Positions 1 to 9,990 of a stretch of 57,811 nt of DNA are shown one piece after another. The notes under the pieces were generated by a model that worked only from the letters and a program-made list of their open reading frames with translations, ran no database searches and was not told the origin of the DNA. The stretch lies in NCBI GenBank assembly GCA_025360865.1, contig JANYBG010000036.1, positions 1 to 57,811 on the forward strand, given 5' to 3'. This stretch comes from Pseudomonadota bacterium. Lineage in GTDB: Bacteria > Pseudomonadota > Gammaproteobacteria > Steroidobacterales > Steroidobacteraceae. How positions within the stretch are numbered: the stretch's first letter is position 1; each line of letters starts with the position of its first letter. The translations under genes and the position numbers were made by a program.

Positions 1-31
1 GAACTCTGCCCGTGCAACTGGAAGCAAGGCG

Positions 32-622
32 ATGACACGCTCATGGCGGCCTGACGTGCAGACGCTGGAGAACATCCGCGAGTCCCTGCCGGGGTACGCG
101 CGCGACCTGTCGCTCAACCTGGGCACGGTGCTCACCCCGACCGGTGCTCCACAGCTGAACGAGCGGCAGATCTGGTGCGTGGCGCTGGCCGCGGCGGTGG
201 CCTCTGGAAACGCGGGCTTCGCGCGCGACATCCAGGCGCTCGCGCTGCGTCACCTCGACGCCGCGCACGTGAACGCGGCGCACTCGTCCGCGGCCATCAT
301 GGCGATGAACAACGTCTACTACCGCTTCACGCACCTAGTGGAGGATGAGGAGTACGCGAAGCTGCCGGCGCGCCTGCGCATGAACGTCATAGGCTCACCA
401 GGCATCGCCAAGGCGGACTTCGAGCTGCTCGCGCTGGCCGTGTCGGCGATCAACGGCTGCGGCACGTGCATCGCCTCGCATGAGAGACAGCTGCGCCAGC
501 ATGGGCTGGAGCGTGAAGCCGTGCAGAGCGCGGTGCGCATCGCCGCAGTGGTGCACGCGGTCGCGCGCGTTCTGGCGAGCGTGGCGGGCGAGCGGGCTGC
601 GGGGAATACACGCGCCGCCTGA
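32..622 (+). CDS. ahpD: AhpD-like alkylhydroperoxidase / carboxymuconolactone decarboxylase family protein
   Basis: ORF with CxxC-type motif NGCGTCIASHE and AhpD-like N-terminus LPGYARDLSLNLGTVL; N-terminal start uncertain. Confidence 0.85.
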   Translation: MTRSWRPDVQTLENIRESLPGYARDLSLNLGTVLTPTGAPQLNERQIWCVALAAAVASGNAGFARDIQALALRHLDAAHVNAAHSSAAIMAMNNVYYRFTHLVEDEEYAKLPARLRMNVIGSPGIAKADFELLALAVSAINGCGTCIASHERQLRQHGLEREAVQSAVRIAAVVHAVARVLASVAGERAAGNTRAA

Positions 623-651
623 ATGGGGCAAGGAGCTGGCGCCGCCGGCGG

Positions 652-1956
652 TCAACCGGCGGCGTAGAACTGTCCGTCCCACCCCCCGAAGTACACGGTG
701 TCCCCGGAGACCACCGGCGAAGACACGACGGCGCCAACGCTGAACATGCGGTTCGCGCCGCTGACCATGTCGTCGTAGAAGAAGTCACCAAACACCGCCT
801 GGTAGTCGGGCGCGCCCTGCGCGTTGGTCAGGGCCGGCGCGTTCTTGCGCGCCCCGTCGGTGATCAGGGACCACGCGAGCTTTTGTTCCTTGAGGTCGAT
901 CGCTAGGAGTTTGCCGGCGTTCGATCCGATGTAGAGAAAGCCGCCCGCGAGCGCTGGCGAGGAGAAGAACGGCCAGCGCGGGAATGCCACGGCGTACAGG
1001 GGCGCGCCGCTCCCGGCATTCACCGCGTGGACCGTGGCGGTGTCCGAGGTGGCGAAGTACACCACTCCATCGCGGACAGCGGGCGAGCTCACCACCCACG
1101 AGCCATGCGTCGAGAAGGCCCAACGCTTGGCGCCGGTGGCCGCGTCCAGCGCATACAGGTTCGAATCCCGGCAACCGAAGTAGACCACCCCGTTGGCGAT
1201 GGCCGCCGAGGACTGAATACCCACCTGGTTGTGGATGTCCGGATCCTCGCCGGTCTTGAAGCGCCAACGCTGCTGGCCGCTCCGCGCATCCAGTGCGTAG
1301 AAGTAGCTGTCCCAGCTGCCGACGTACACTAGGCCGTCGGCGACGGCGGGCGTCGCGTGGACCACGTCGCCGGTGTGGAATTTCCAGCGCAGCTCACCAC
1401 TGCCGGCTGCCAGGGCATACACATTGCCGTCGCCGCTGCCGAAGTAAACGGTCCCCGCCGAGACAACCGGCGAGGACAGGAAGACGTCGAACGGGTCGGG
1501 CATGAGCTCCGCAGGCGGTTGCGCGCCGTGCAGGTGCAGCGCGCTGAAGCGCCGCTCGCCTTGGGTCGCGAACTTCCAGGCGAGCCGTCCGGTCGCGGCA
1601 TCCAGCGCGTAAAGGTTGCCGTCGTAACTGGTGATGAACAAGCGACCGTCCACCACCGCGGGCGATGAGCTGACACGACCTTGGGTGGCGAACTTCCACC
1701 GCAGCGCGCCGGAGCGCTGGTCCAATGCGTAGACGTTGTGATCCCCGCTGCCGAAGTACACCGTGCCACCGGTGACGGCGGGACTCGAGATGATCGGGCC
1801 GCCCGCCCGGAACCTCCACTTGACTCCGTGCAGTCGTGACACTCCCGAGTCCTGGTAGTCACCGCTGTGGCGCGCGTCCGCGCGGAACATCGCCGGTTCG
1901 GACGCGAACGCGGTGGCCATGATCACAAGAAGCGGCGTCGCGGCGGTCCATCTCAT
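652..1956 (-). CDS. Secreted PQQ-binding-like beta-propeller repeat protein
   Basis: Repeated blades of the form V-YFGS-D-N-YALDA-TG---W-F; N-terminal signal-like sequence. Confidence 0.85.
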   Translation of the reverse strand: MRWTAATPLLVIMATAFASEPAMFRADARHSGDYQDSGVSRLHGVKWRFRAGGPIISSPAVTGGTVYFGSGDHNVYALDQRSGALRWKFATQGRVSSSPAVVDGRLFITSYDGNLYALDAATGRLAWKFATQGERRFSALHLHGAQPPAELMPDPFDVFLSSPVVSAGTVYFGSGDGNVYALAAGSGELRWKFHTGDVVHATPAVADGLVYVGSWDSYFYALDARSGQQRWRFKTGEDPDIHNQVGIQSSAAIANGVVYFGCRDSNLYALDAATGAKRWAFSTHGSWVVSSPAVRDGVVYFATSDTATVHAVNAGSGAPLYAVAFPRWPFFSSPALAGGFLYIGSNAGKLLAIDLKEQKLAWSLITDGARKNAPALTNAQGAPDYQAVFGDFFYDDMVSGANRMFSVGAVVSSPVVSGDTVYFGGWDGQFYAAG

Positions 1957-2084
1957 GAGAGTTCCCTCGGGCTTGGCTGGCTGCTCGGGGAAGCATCATA
2001 TTAAAGAGGAAGGGCGTGCCGGGCTCGGCTGACCGCCGCAACGGGGCGGCTGGGCGTAAGCCCGGCGGCGCGCTTACCGAGCGC

Positions 2085-2729
2085 CTAGGACTTGGACGCG
2101 AGCGCGCGAGTGGCCATCCGCAACGCCTGGTTCAGGAGTTCGCGCGGGTCCACGCCGCTGAGAACCATGACCTTGGCCTTGGTGGCGGCCACCTGGATCA
2201 CTCCGTGCGTGAACCCCCAGACCGCCGTCGCTGCCACCATGCGGTTGCCGAGGTCCGCGCGTATGGAGCCGTCCTTAACGCCGTCATCGAGCACCGCGAC
2301 GATCAGCAGCAGCAGCGAATCACCCAACGTCTGGCAGGCGAGTTCATTGGCGCCGGGATCGGTCGTGTTGACCTCGCGCAGCCCGCAGCGCGCGAGGATG
2401 TCGAAATAGACGGGGAACTCCTGGGAGAAGCCGATGTAGGCGTCCCCGACGGCCTCGATCTTGTCGAGACCGGAGCGCTCGCTGCGCGCGACTTCCCCGA
2501 AGCGCTGCTCCAGACCGATGAGTGAGCGCTCGCAGAGCGCGTACATCAAGTCGGTCTTGTCCTTGAAGTAGACGTACAGCAGGGCGCGCGACAGGCGTGC
2601 GCGCCGCGCCACCTGGTCCATGGTCAGCTCATCCCAGCCCGACTTCCCGGTCACCTGCTCGGCCGCGTCGAGGATCTCCGAGCGGCGGCGTTCCTTCTCT
2701 TCTTGGCGGCGTTCGGCGATGTAATTCAT
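2085..2729 (-). CDS. TetR/AcrR family transcriptional regulator
   Basis: N-terminal HTH (RRSEILDAAEQVTGKSGWDELTMDQVARRARLSRALLYVYFKDKTDLM); start chosen at MNYIAERR. Confidence 0.85.
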   Translation of the reverse strand: MNYIAERRQEEKERRRSEILDAAEQVTGKSGWDELTMDQVARRARLSRALLYVYFKDKTDLMYALCERSLIGLEQRFGEVARSERSGLDKIEAVGDAYIGFSQEFPVYFDILARCGLREVNTTDPGANELACQTLGDSLLLLIVAVLDDGVKDGSIRADLGNRMVAATAVWGFTHGVIQVAATKAKVMVLSGVDPRELLNQALRMATRALASKS

Positions 2730-2761
2730 GATGTACGAGCTTATCTCAGGGTTGTGACACC

Positions 2762-3670
2762 ATGACAATAATTAGATCGACCTGCACCGCGTTGTTGGCG
2801 GTCGCCTTCTGGTGCGGACCCGCCGCGCATGCCGGGAGCCCCTTGCGCGCCGTGGTTGATGACCTGGGGCGCACAGTCACCGTGTCGCAGGCGCCGCTGC
2901 GGATCGTGAGTCTGGCTCCGGGCGCCACGGAGTCGCTCTTCGCCGCCGGGGCGGGCTCCCAGGTGATCGCCACGGTGGAGTACTCGGACGAGCCGCCAGC
3001 CGCCCGCAAGGTGCCACGCATCGGTGACGTCGCCGCGATCGACATGGAGCGGCTGGTTTCCCTGCGTCCGGATGTGGTCGTCGTGTGGGCGTCCGGGGGT
3101 AACCCAGCCCAGCGGCAGAAGATCGCGGCCCTGGGCATCCCGATGTATCAGCAGCAGGTGGCCCGCCTCGCCGACATCCCCGCCGGCGTGCGCCGCCTCG
3201 GGGTCCTCGCCGGCACCTCGGACTTCGCTGACCGCGCCGCCCTGCTGTTGGATGCCCGCCTGAGGACGCTCAACCACGAATACGCGCACCGCGCGGGCAA
3301 GCTCCCGAGCGTGCTGCTGCAGGTCTGGAACCGACCGATCTACACAGTGGGCGGGAAGCAATTGATGAGCGACGCGCTCTCGATATGCGGGGCGCGCAAT
3401 GTATTCGGCGACCTACCCGAGCCGGGCCCGGTGGTGGACACCGAGGCGGTCATCGCCCGCGATCCCGATATCATCATCGTGGCGGCGCCGCGCGGAGAGA
3501 GCGCGACCTGGGTCAGTGACTGGAAGCGCTTCGGCAGCCTCTCAGCCGTGCGCGACAACCGGGTGGTGGTCTTCGAGGACCAGGCGCTCAGCCGGCTCGG
3601 CCCCAGCGTGATCGGCGCGACCGAGGGCCTGTGCCGGATGCTCGCCGGGCTTAGTCGCGGAAGTTATTGA
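2762..3670 (+). CDS. Periplasmic helical-backbone substrate-binding protein (BtuF/FecB-like)
   Basis: Signal peptide then RIVSLAPGATESLFAAGAGSQVIATVEYSDEPPAA...IGDVAAIDMERLVSLRPDVVVVW, typical of BtuF-like proteins. Confidence 0.8.
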   Translation: MTIIRSTCTALLAVAFWCGPAAHAGSPLRAVVDDLGRTVTVSQAPLRIVSLAPGATESLFAAGAGSQVIATVEYSDEPPAARKVPRIGDVAAIDMERLVSLRPDVVVVWASGGNPAQRQKIAALGIPMYQQQVARLADIPAGVRRLGVLAGTSDFADRAALLLDARLRTLNHEYAHRAGKLPSVLLQVWNRPIYTVGGKQLMSDALSICGARNVFGDLPEPGPVVDTEAVIARDPDIIIVAAPRGESATWVSDWKRFGSLSAVRDNRVVVFEDQALSRLGPSVIGATEGLCRMLAGLSRGSY

Positions 3671-4133
3671 ACTGCAGCGCGACCTCGAGTTTCGCGCCGC
3701 GTAGCAGCGCCATCGCGCTCTGCAGTTCATCGCGCTGCTTGCCAGTGACGCGCACCTTGTCGCCCTGCAGGCTTGCCTGGACCTTCAGCTTCGAGTCCTT
3801 CACCAAGCGTGAGATCTTCCTTCCGGTCTCCTGATCGATGCCCTGCCTCAGCACGACATCCTGCTGGGCCGCGGCGAGGTTGGATGAGGGCTCCTTGATG
3901 TCGAGGCACACCAGGTCGATGCCGCGCTTGGACAGGCGCAGCTTCAGGATCTCCAGCATTTGCTTGAGCTGGAAGTCGACCTGAGCTTTGAGCGTCACCG
4001 TGAACTCCTTCAGTTCGAACTGCGCGCCACTGTCCTTGAAGTCAAAGCGTTGCGCGAGCTCGCGGTTGGCCTGGTCGATGGCGTTGGTCACTTCATGCGA
4101 GTTCAGCTCGGAGACCGCGTCGAAGGAGGGCAT
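3651..4133 (-). CDS. yajQ: YajQ family nucleotide-binding protein
   Basis: MPSFDAVSELNSHEVTNAIDQANRELAQRFDFK..., C-terminus LEVALQFNNFRD; start codon at 4133; overlaps 3' end of the btuF-like gene tail-to-tail. Confidence 0.92.
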   Translation of the reverse strand: MPSFDAVSELNSHEVTNAIDQANRELAQRFDFKDSGAQFELKEFTVTLKAQVDFQLKQMLEILKLRLSKRGIDLVCLDIKEPSSNLAAAQQDVVLRQGIDQETGRKISRLVKDSKLKVQASLQGDKVRVTGKQRDELQSAMALLRGAKLEVALQFNNFRD

Positions 4134-4152
4134 GGAAAACCTCGGGTGCCGC

Positions 4153-4527
4153 TCAGCGCGGCTTCCTGGACTTGGGCTGCAGTTTGCGGCGGTGCTTGCG
4201 CGTGAGGGCCATGAAGCGCGGCGTGGGGCCGATGTCCTCGTACACCGGGTCACCCTGGTCGTCGGCTGATATGGCTTTGGCGCCCGCTATATATGGCATC
4301 GCGGCGGACACCCCCCGCAGCGCGGCGCCGAGCAATTCGGTGATCAGTTGTTCAGGAGTCCGCCCGGGGAACATCTGCGCGAGTGCGCAGAGGCGCGCCG
4401 CGTCGTCGATCGGCAACCGCACGGCGTACGCTTTGATGGTGCGTTCTCCCGTGGCGCCTTCCCGCCAGCTGTCGAGCAATTCTCTGAACACGGTGCCACC
4501 GTCCCTTCGTGCGCATCCAGGGTGCAT
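4153..4527 (-). CDS. Conserved hypothetical protein (resembles small proteins often labelled 'type 1 pili tip component')
   Basis: ORF; core motif YAVRLPIDDAARLCALAQMFPGRTPEQLITELL. Confidence 0.6.
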   Translation of the reverse strand: MHPGCARRDGGTVFRELLDSWREGATGERTIKAYAVRLPIDDAARLCALAQMFPGRTPEQLITELLGAALRGVSAAMPYIAGAKAISADDQGDPVYEDIGPTPRFMALTRKHRRKLQPKSRKPR

Positions 4528-4672
4528 TTTAGCGGAAACGGACTCGCAGGATGCTCGCCGGAGATGGGCTTTGACGGCGCACGGAGCATCCGGGGGTCGC
4601 CGGCCGGTTGGGAACCCGGGCTAGCAACCGGGCGGGCGAGGGTGCGCGCGCCCGGTCTTCTCGAGCGACTGG

Positions 4673-5131
4673 TTAGCGCGGCTGTGCCGCGTAGCTCAGG
4701 GCGGTCTTGGTCGCGACGATGGCCGCATGGATGTGTCCAAGGGCGCGGTCACGCAGTCCCCGCGTCAGCGGGTCGTCCTCCTCGTGGGAGACGTCCTGGC
4801 GCACCTTGTGCAGCAGTTCGAGCGCCCTGTGTAGCCGGCCCGGGTTGTCGCTCGGGACGTCGACGGCGGGGTGATCATGGATGTCCTTGCCGTCATCAAC
4901 GGCGGCCTTCCTGATCTCGCCGATCGCTTGGTCGATCTCGGTGATCGCCACGTCTTCCTCGCCGCTGACCGCGGCGCCACCCGGGCGGTGTTCGAGCATC
5001 CAGCGCGCCGCGCGCAGGTCCGACAGCGCGTGCAGGTACGCCGGGTGCTTTCCGGGCAGGTCGGCGTTCGCCACCAGCGGCGCTGCCAGGCACATGAGCG
5101 TGACCAGCGGCAATTTATTCAGGTAACTCAT
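4673..5131 (-). CDS. Secreted hypothetical protein
   Basis: ORF with signal peptide MSYLNKLPLVTLMCLAAPLVANA, helical mature region. Confidence 0.6.
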   Translation of the reverse strand: MSYLNKLPLVTLMCLAAPLVANADLPGKHPAYLHALSDLRAARWMLEHRPGGAAVSGEEDVAITEIDQAIGEIRKAAVDDGKDIHDHPAVDVPSDNPGRLHRALELLHKVRQDVSHEEDDPLTRGLRDRALGHIHAAIVATKTALSYAAQPR

Positions 5132-5294
5132 CCGAGCTCCTCCATGGGGTAGGGATTCTGGGGGCATGAAGCTGTCAGGGACGAGAACGAAGTGGCGGCC
5201 CGGCGGTTGACAGCCCGGGGCGCGCGGATGCGGCTGACTCAGGCCAGAAACACTCCGCACTCGGTAGGGGTTGCACGCGATCCACCACAGCAGC

Positions 5295-5324
5295 TTGACG
5301 GGCCTCCCGGGGCACGGCGATACT
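5295..5324 (+). promoter_or_regulatory. Predicted sigma70-type promoter of trp operon (TTGACG-N18-GATACT)
   Basis: -35 TTGACG at 5295-5300, -10 GATACT at 5319-5324, 18-nt spacer. Confidence 0.6.
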
Positions 5325-5330
5325 CAGGAC

Positions 5331-5384
5331 ATGGCGCACACACTCGTCAGCACGTCGCGTCTTTGGTGGTGGCGCTCTCCATAA
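5331..5384 (+). CDS. trpL: trp operon leader peptide MAHTLVSTSRLWWWRSP
   Basis: 17-codon ORF with three consecutive TGG codons at 5364-5372, directly upstream of an attenuator terminator and trpE. Confidence 0.88.
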   Translation: MAHTLVSTSRLWWWRSP

Positions 5385-5438
5385 CGGAGTGGGCCTGACG
5401 GTTAGCTGTTCTCGCGATTTAGAATTCAACGACACCTG

Positions 5439-5474
5439 AAACCCATCTCCGGATAACACCGGGATGGGTTTTTT
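5439..5474 (+). terminator. trp attenuator terminator (3:4 hairpin plus T-run)
   Basis: AAACCCATCTCCGG-ATAACA-CCGGGATGGGTTTTTT; alternative pairing with CGGAGTGGG at 5385-5393. Confidence 0.88.
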
Positions 5475-5497
5475 GTTGTGCGCGCGCTGGAGTCGAC

Positions 5498-6886
5498 TTG
5501 TTACAACCTGTCTTTGACATCGCTGGTGACCTCGACACGCCCGTGTCGGCGTTCATGAAGCTCGCCGCCTTCGCGCCGCGCTTCCTGCTCGAGAGCGTGG
5601 AAGGCGGCGAGCGGCTCGCCCGCTACTCGTTCGTCGGTTTTGGCGACGCTTTCGAGGTGCGCCTCGACGATGCGGGCCTTTGGAGTGGCGGTGTCCGGAC
5701 CGCCGCCCCGACCACCGGCGGCGAATTGCTACAGGCGTTGCGCGTCGCGCTTGGCCAGGCGCCCAAGCCCGAACCGCGCATCGCCGGAGTTCCGCTCGCG
5801 GGCGGCCTCGTGGGCTACGCCGCCTATGACATCGTGCGCTATTTCGAGCGCCTGCCGGCTCAGGCGGCGCGGCGTACCGGCGTGCCGGCACTGCACTACG
5901 TGGCGCCGCGCTCGATGCTGGTATTCGACCACCTCACCCGCGGGATCGCGCTGGTCCACGCGGGTTCCGAGGAGGAACGTCGCTCGCTGCGCAGGGAAGT
6001 CATCCGCGCATTGCGCGGTGGACTGCCGGCGCCCACGCGCCAGGGACACCACTCCCCCCCGTTCGCTGAATACGCGCGCGCCGAGTACCTGCGGGGGGTG
6101 CGTCGCACCCAGGAGTACATCGCCGCGGGAGATGTCTACCAGCTGGTGCTCGCGAGCCGCTTCCGCGGTCGACACGATCTTGAGCCGTTCCAGGCGTACC
6201 GGGCGCTGCGCCTCATCAACCCGTCTCCCTACATGTACTACTGCGCGCTTGGCGATGTCGCCGTGGTGGGCTCATCACCGGAGGCGCTCGTGAAGCTCAG
6301 CGGCCGCGAGGCGCAGCTGCGGCCCATCGCCGGCACGCGCCCGCGAAGTCCTGATCCGGCCACCGACCGCGCGCGCGCCGAGGAGCTGCTCGCCGACCCC
6401 AAGGAGAACGCCGAGCACGTCATGCTGGTCGATCTCGCGCGCAACGATCTCGGGCGCGTCGCCGGCGCCGGGAGCGTCCGGGTCGAGTCGTACCGCTCCA
6501 TCGAGCGTTACAGCCATGTCATGCACATGGTCAGCGGCGTGCGTGGCGAGCTCGCCGCGGGCAAGGATGCGTTCGACCTGTTCGCCGCCGCGTTTCCCGC
6601 CGGCACCCTGGTCGGCGCCCCCAAGGTGCGCGCCATGCAGATCATCGAGGAACTTGAACCGGTCAGCCGCGGCCTCTACGGAGGCACGGTGGGCTACTTC
6701 GGCGCGAGCGGTGACATGGACCATGCCATCACTATCCGCACTCTGGTGTTCAAGGGCGATGAGTACAGCTATCAGGCCGGCGCGGGCATTGTGGCCGACA
6801 GCGTGCCCGAGGTGGAGCATGACGAGGTGCTGGCCAAGAGCGCGGCCATGGTGCGCGCGCTGCAACTCGCGGAGGAGGGCCTGTGA
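5498..6886 (+). CDS. trpE: Anthranilate synthase component I
   Basis: Chorismate-binding motifs ([59 protein letters not shown]); TTG start per ORF track. Confidence 0.95.
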   Translation: MLQPVFDIAGDLDTPVSAFMKLAAFAPRFLLESVEGGERLARYSFVGFGDAFEVRLDDAGLWSGGVRTAAPTTGGELLQALRVALGQAPKPEPRIAGVPLAGGLVGYAAYDIVRYFERLPAQAARRTGVPALHYVAPRSMLVFDHLTRGIALVHAGSEEERRSLRREVIRALRGGLPAPTRQGHHSPPFAEYARAEYLRGVRRTQEYIAAGDVYQLVLASRFRGRHDLEPFQAYRALRLINPSPYMYYCALGDVAVVGSSPEALVKLSGREAQLRPIAGTRPRSPDPATDRARAEELLADPKENAEHVMLVDLARNDLGRVAGAGSVRVESYRSIERYSHVMHMVSGVRGELAAGKDAFDLFAAAFPAGTLVGAPKVRAMQIIEELEPVSRGLYGGTVGYFGASGDMDHAITIRTLVFKGDEYSYQAGAGIVADSVPEVEHDEVLAKSAAMVRALQLAEEGL

Positions 6887-7512
6887 AGCCACGCCTGCTG
6901 CTGATCGACAACTATGACTCCTTCACCTACAACCTGGTGCAGGCCTTCCTGGTCCTGGGCGCGGAGGTGGACGTGTACCGCAATGACGCCCTGACACCTC
7001 AGCAGGCACTCGCGCTCGCACCGACGCACCTGTGCGTTTCCCCGGGCCCGGGCACCCCGTATGAGGCGGGCGTGTCCATGGACATGATCCGCGCGTTCGC
7101 CGGGGTGATTCCCGTGCTTGGCGTGTGCCTCGGGCATCAGGCGCTCGTGGAGGTGTTCGGAGGCAAGGTGGTGCGCGCGGACCGGCTGATGCACGGCAAG
7201 ACCTCGCTGATTCACCACGACGGACGCACGCTGTTCGCCGGACTGCCCGCACCCTGCGAGGTCGGGCGGTACCATTCACTCATCGCCGCTCCGGCCTCAA
7301 TCCCCGCTGAGCTGGAGGTGAGTGCGCGCACGGAGCAGGGCGAGATCATGGCCGTACGTCACCGCGAGCTGGTGGTCGAGGGTGTGCAGTTCCATCCCGA
7401 GAGCATCCTCACCCCGGACGGCCCGCGATTGATGGAAAACTTCCTGACGTACGCCACGGGGGCGCGCGCGCGTGCCGCGACTTCCGGGAGCGAGCATGTC
7501 ACCGCCGCGTGA
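6883..7512 (+). CDS. trpG: Anthranilate synthase component II (glutamine amidotransferase)
   Basis: [42 protein letters not shown]. Confidence 0.95.
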   Translation: MKPRLLLIDNYDSFTYNLVQAFLVLGAEVDVYRNDALTPQQALALAPTHLCVSPGPGTPYEAGVSMDMIRAFAGVIPVLGVCLGHQALVEVFGGKVVRADRLMHGKTSLIHHDGRTLFAGLPAPCEVGRYHSLIAAPASIPAELEVSARTEQGEIMAVRHRELVVEGVQFHPESILTPDGPRLMENFLTYATGARARAATSGSEHVTAA

Positions 7513-8557
7513 GCTGCTGCAGCAATTGATCCAGCGCCGCGACCTCACCGAAACGCAGGCGGCGGACTTGCTCGCGCAGCTGGCTGATCCGCAGCTGCCG
7601 ACGGCCATGGCGGGCGCCATCCTCGCGGCGCTCACCGCCAAGGGTGTGGTGGCGGATGAGGTGCGCGGATTCGCGCTGGCCCTGCGGCGGCTGTCGTTGC
7701 GGCCGGAACTTCCCGCGGGCCTGCGCGCCATCGACATCGTCGGTACCGGCGGCGATGCCTCGGGGAGCCTCAACATCTCCACCGGAACCGCGCTGCTAAC
7801 CGCCGCCTGTGGCCTGCCGGTCATCAAGCACGGCAATCGCTCGGTCTCCAGCCGCTGCGGCAGCGCGGACGTGCTCGAGGCCCTGGGGCTTTCCATCCCG
7901 CTGGATGGCCAGGCCGCCGGTGACTGCCTCCGGGCCACCGGCTTCACCTACCTCTTCGCGCCGCACTACCACCCGTCCATGCGCGCGATCTCGCCTATTC
8001 GCGCCGCCCTGGGTGTGCGCACGGTGTTCAACATCCTGGGCCCACTGGTGAACCCGGCACAGCCGCCGCTGCATCTGGTTGGCGCCTACAGCCTCGAGAT
8101 CGCGCGTCTCATCGCCGACACGTTCGCGGGGCTGCCTGGCGAGCGGGCCTTCGTGATTCATGGCGCGGAAGGCTGGGACGAGCCCACGCCCATTGGACCT
8201 TTCACCGTGTTCGACGTGCGGCCGGGCCAAGTGGCGACCCAGGTGCGCTCGCCCGCGGACTATGGCCTCGCCACCTGCGTCGCGGCGGATCTGGCTGGTG
8301 GCGACGCGCGGCACAACGCGCAGGCGCTGCGATCCGTGCTCCACGGCGCGGACCGCGGCGCCCACCGCGATTGCCTGCTGCTAGGCGCGGCGCTCGCGCT
8401 CGAAGTCGCAGGTCTGGTGGATTCCCCGCGCGCGGGAATCGCGCGCGCCGCGGCCGCCATCGACAGTGGCGCCGCGCGTCGTGTCGTGGATGCGCTCGAC
8501 GCCAGTCGCCAGGCCGCGGCGCCCGGCGCCGCCCCCTCCATGAGGAGCAAGCCGTGA
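7496..8557 (+). CDS. trpD: Anthranilate phosphoribosyltransferase
   Basis: [52 protein letters not shown]. Confidence 0.95.
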   Translation: MSPPRELLQQLIQRRDLTETQAADLLAQLADPQLPTAMAGAILAALTAKGVVADEVRGFALALRRLSLRPELPAGLRAIDIVGTGGDASGSLNISTGTALLTAACGLPVIKHGNRSVSSRCGSADVLEALGLSIPLDGQAAGDCLRATGFTYLFAPHYHPSMRAISPIRAALGVRTVFNILGPLVNPAQPPLHLVGAYSLEIARLIADTFAGLPGERAFVIHGAEGWDEPTPIGPFTVFDVRPGQVATQVRSPADYGLATCVAADLAGGDARHNAQALRSVLHGADRGAHRDCLLLGAALALEVAGLVDSPRAGIARAAAAIDSGAARRVVDALDASRQAAAPGAAPSMRSKP

Positions 8558-9375
8558 GCGGCGGATTCCTCGAGGAGATGGCCGCAGCGAGTGAGGCGCG
8601 CCTGCACGAGGCCCGGCGGCGCTGTTCGGAAGCGGCTTTGCGCGATCTGGTCGCCGCCTGTGGGCCTGCCCCGCGACTTCAACTCGACCCTTCCGGATTC
8701 GACATCATCGCGGAGCTGAAGCTGCGCTCCCCCGCCGCCGGCGCCTTGCGGGCGACGGATGAGAACATTCCCGACCGGGTGGACGCGTACGCGCACGGAG
8801 GTGCCGCGGCTGTGTCCGTGCTCACCGAGCCCAGCCGCTTCGACGGCGAGCTCGCGCACCTGGAGGTGGCCGCCCGCGCGCTGTCACCGCTGGGCGTGCC
8901 TGCCATGCGCAAGGATTTTCTCGTCGATCCGTACCAGGTTCTCGAGGGCCGGCGCGCCGGCGCTGGTGGCGTGCTTGTCATCCTGCGCATGCTCGCGCGG
9001 GAGCGTATCGATGCGCTGCTGGGCTGTGCGCGCGAGCAGGGAATGTTCGTGCTGCTCGAGGCCTTCGACGCGGCCGACATCCAACTGATGCATGAGCTGG
9101 TTGATTCGTACGGCGCCAGCATGGCGCTATTGGCCGGCATCAATTGCCGGGACCTGAGCACGCTGCAGGTCGTGCCGCGGCGGCTCCTCGAGCTCCTGCC
9201 GCTGCTGCCGACCCGGGTCCCCCGCGTGGCCGAGAGCGGCGTCGCCTCGCCGGCGGATGCGCGCGAGATCGCGGCCGCCGGCTACGAGATGGCGCTGATT
9301 GGCGGCGCGCTGATGCGCGGCGGGGATCCCCGGGCACTCCTCGCGGGGCTACTCGCCGCTGGCAGGGCCGTTTAG
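8554..9375 (+). CDS. trpC: Indole-3-glycerol phosphate synthase
   Basis: IIAELKLRSPAAGALR, VSVLTEPSRFDGELAHL, MRKDFLVDPYQV, VAESGVASPADAREIAAAGYEMALIGGALMR; GTG start overlapping trpD stop assumed. Confidence 0.93.
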   Translation: MSGGFLEEMAAASEARLHEARRRCSEAALRDLVAACGPAPRLQLDPSGFDIIAELKLRSPAAGALRATDENIPDRVDAYAHGGAAAVSVLTEPSRFDGELAHLEVAARALSPLGVPAMRKDFLVDPYQVLEGRRAGAGGVLVILRMLARERIDALLGCAREQGMFVLLEAFDAADIQLMHELVDSYGASMALLAGINCRDLSTLQVVPRRLLELLPLLPTRVPRVAESGVASPADAREIAAAGYEMALIGGALMRGGDPRALLAGLLAAGRAV

Positions 9376-9990
9376 ATGTGGATCAAGATCTGCGGACTTA
9401 CGACGCCTGAGGCGGTGAGCGCGGCGCTGGATGCTGAGGTGGATGCCGTGGGTTTCGTGTTTGCGCGATCATCGCGCCGGGTGACACCGGAGTTCGCCGC
9501 CCAGCTGGCTACGCCGGCTCGGGGCAAGACGCGCCGCGTCGCTGTCGTGCACCACCCGGTGCAGGCTGAGATCGACGAGATGCTCAGGGTGTTTTCCCCG
9601 GACGTACTGCAGGGCGATTGGGCTGAACTCGACGGGCTGCGCCTTCCGGTGGCCTTGGAGCGTCTGCCGGTCGTGCGTGCCATGAGCGCGGTGCCACCGG
9701 CGCTCCCGGGACGCATCCTGTTCGAGGGCGCGGTCAGTGGTGCCGGGATCACGGCGGACTGGGACGCGGCGGGCGTGCTGGCCCAGCGCACACAACTGGT
9801 CCTGGCCGGTGGCCTCGACAGCGGGAACGTCGGCGCGGCCGTCGCGGCCGTGCGCCCGTTCGGCGTGGATGTGTCTAGTGGTGTAGAAGAACGGCCGGGA
9901 TCGAAGAGTCCCGCCGAGATCATGAGATTCGTATTGGCCGCGCGCGCCGCGTTCGGCGCGCGCGCGTACCGGAAAGAGGATCGTCGATGA
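9376..9990 (+). CDS. trpF: Phosphoribosylanthranilate isomerase
   Basis: [70 protein letters not shown]. Confidence 0.94.
   Translation: MWIKICGLTTPEAVSAALDAEVDAVGFVFARSSRRVTPEFAAQLATPARGKTRRVAVVHHPVQAEIDEMLRVFSPDVLQGDWAELDGLRLPVALERLPVVRAMSAVPPALPGRILFEGAVSGAGITADWDAAGVLAQRTQLVLAGGLDSGNVGAAVAAVRPFGVDVSSGVEERPGSKSPAEIMRFVLAARAAFGARAYRKEDRR

Noticed and set aside
641-663. Perfect 8-bp inverted repeat GCCGCCGG/CCGGCGGC between ahpD-like and propeller genes
   Set aside because: No T-run on either side and overlaps the coding end of the propeller gene; not called a terminator.
2730-2761. Search for a cobalamin riboswitch upstream of the btuF-like gene
   Set aside because: Only about 32 bp separate it from the TetR start; no room for a B12 riboswitch.
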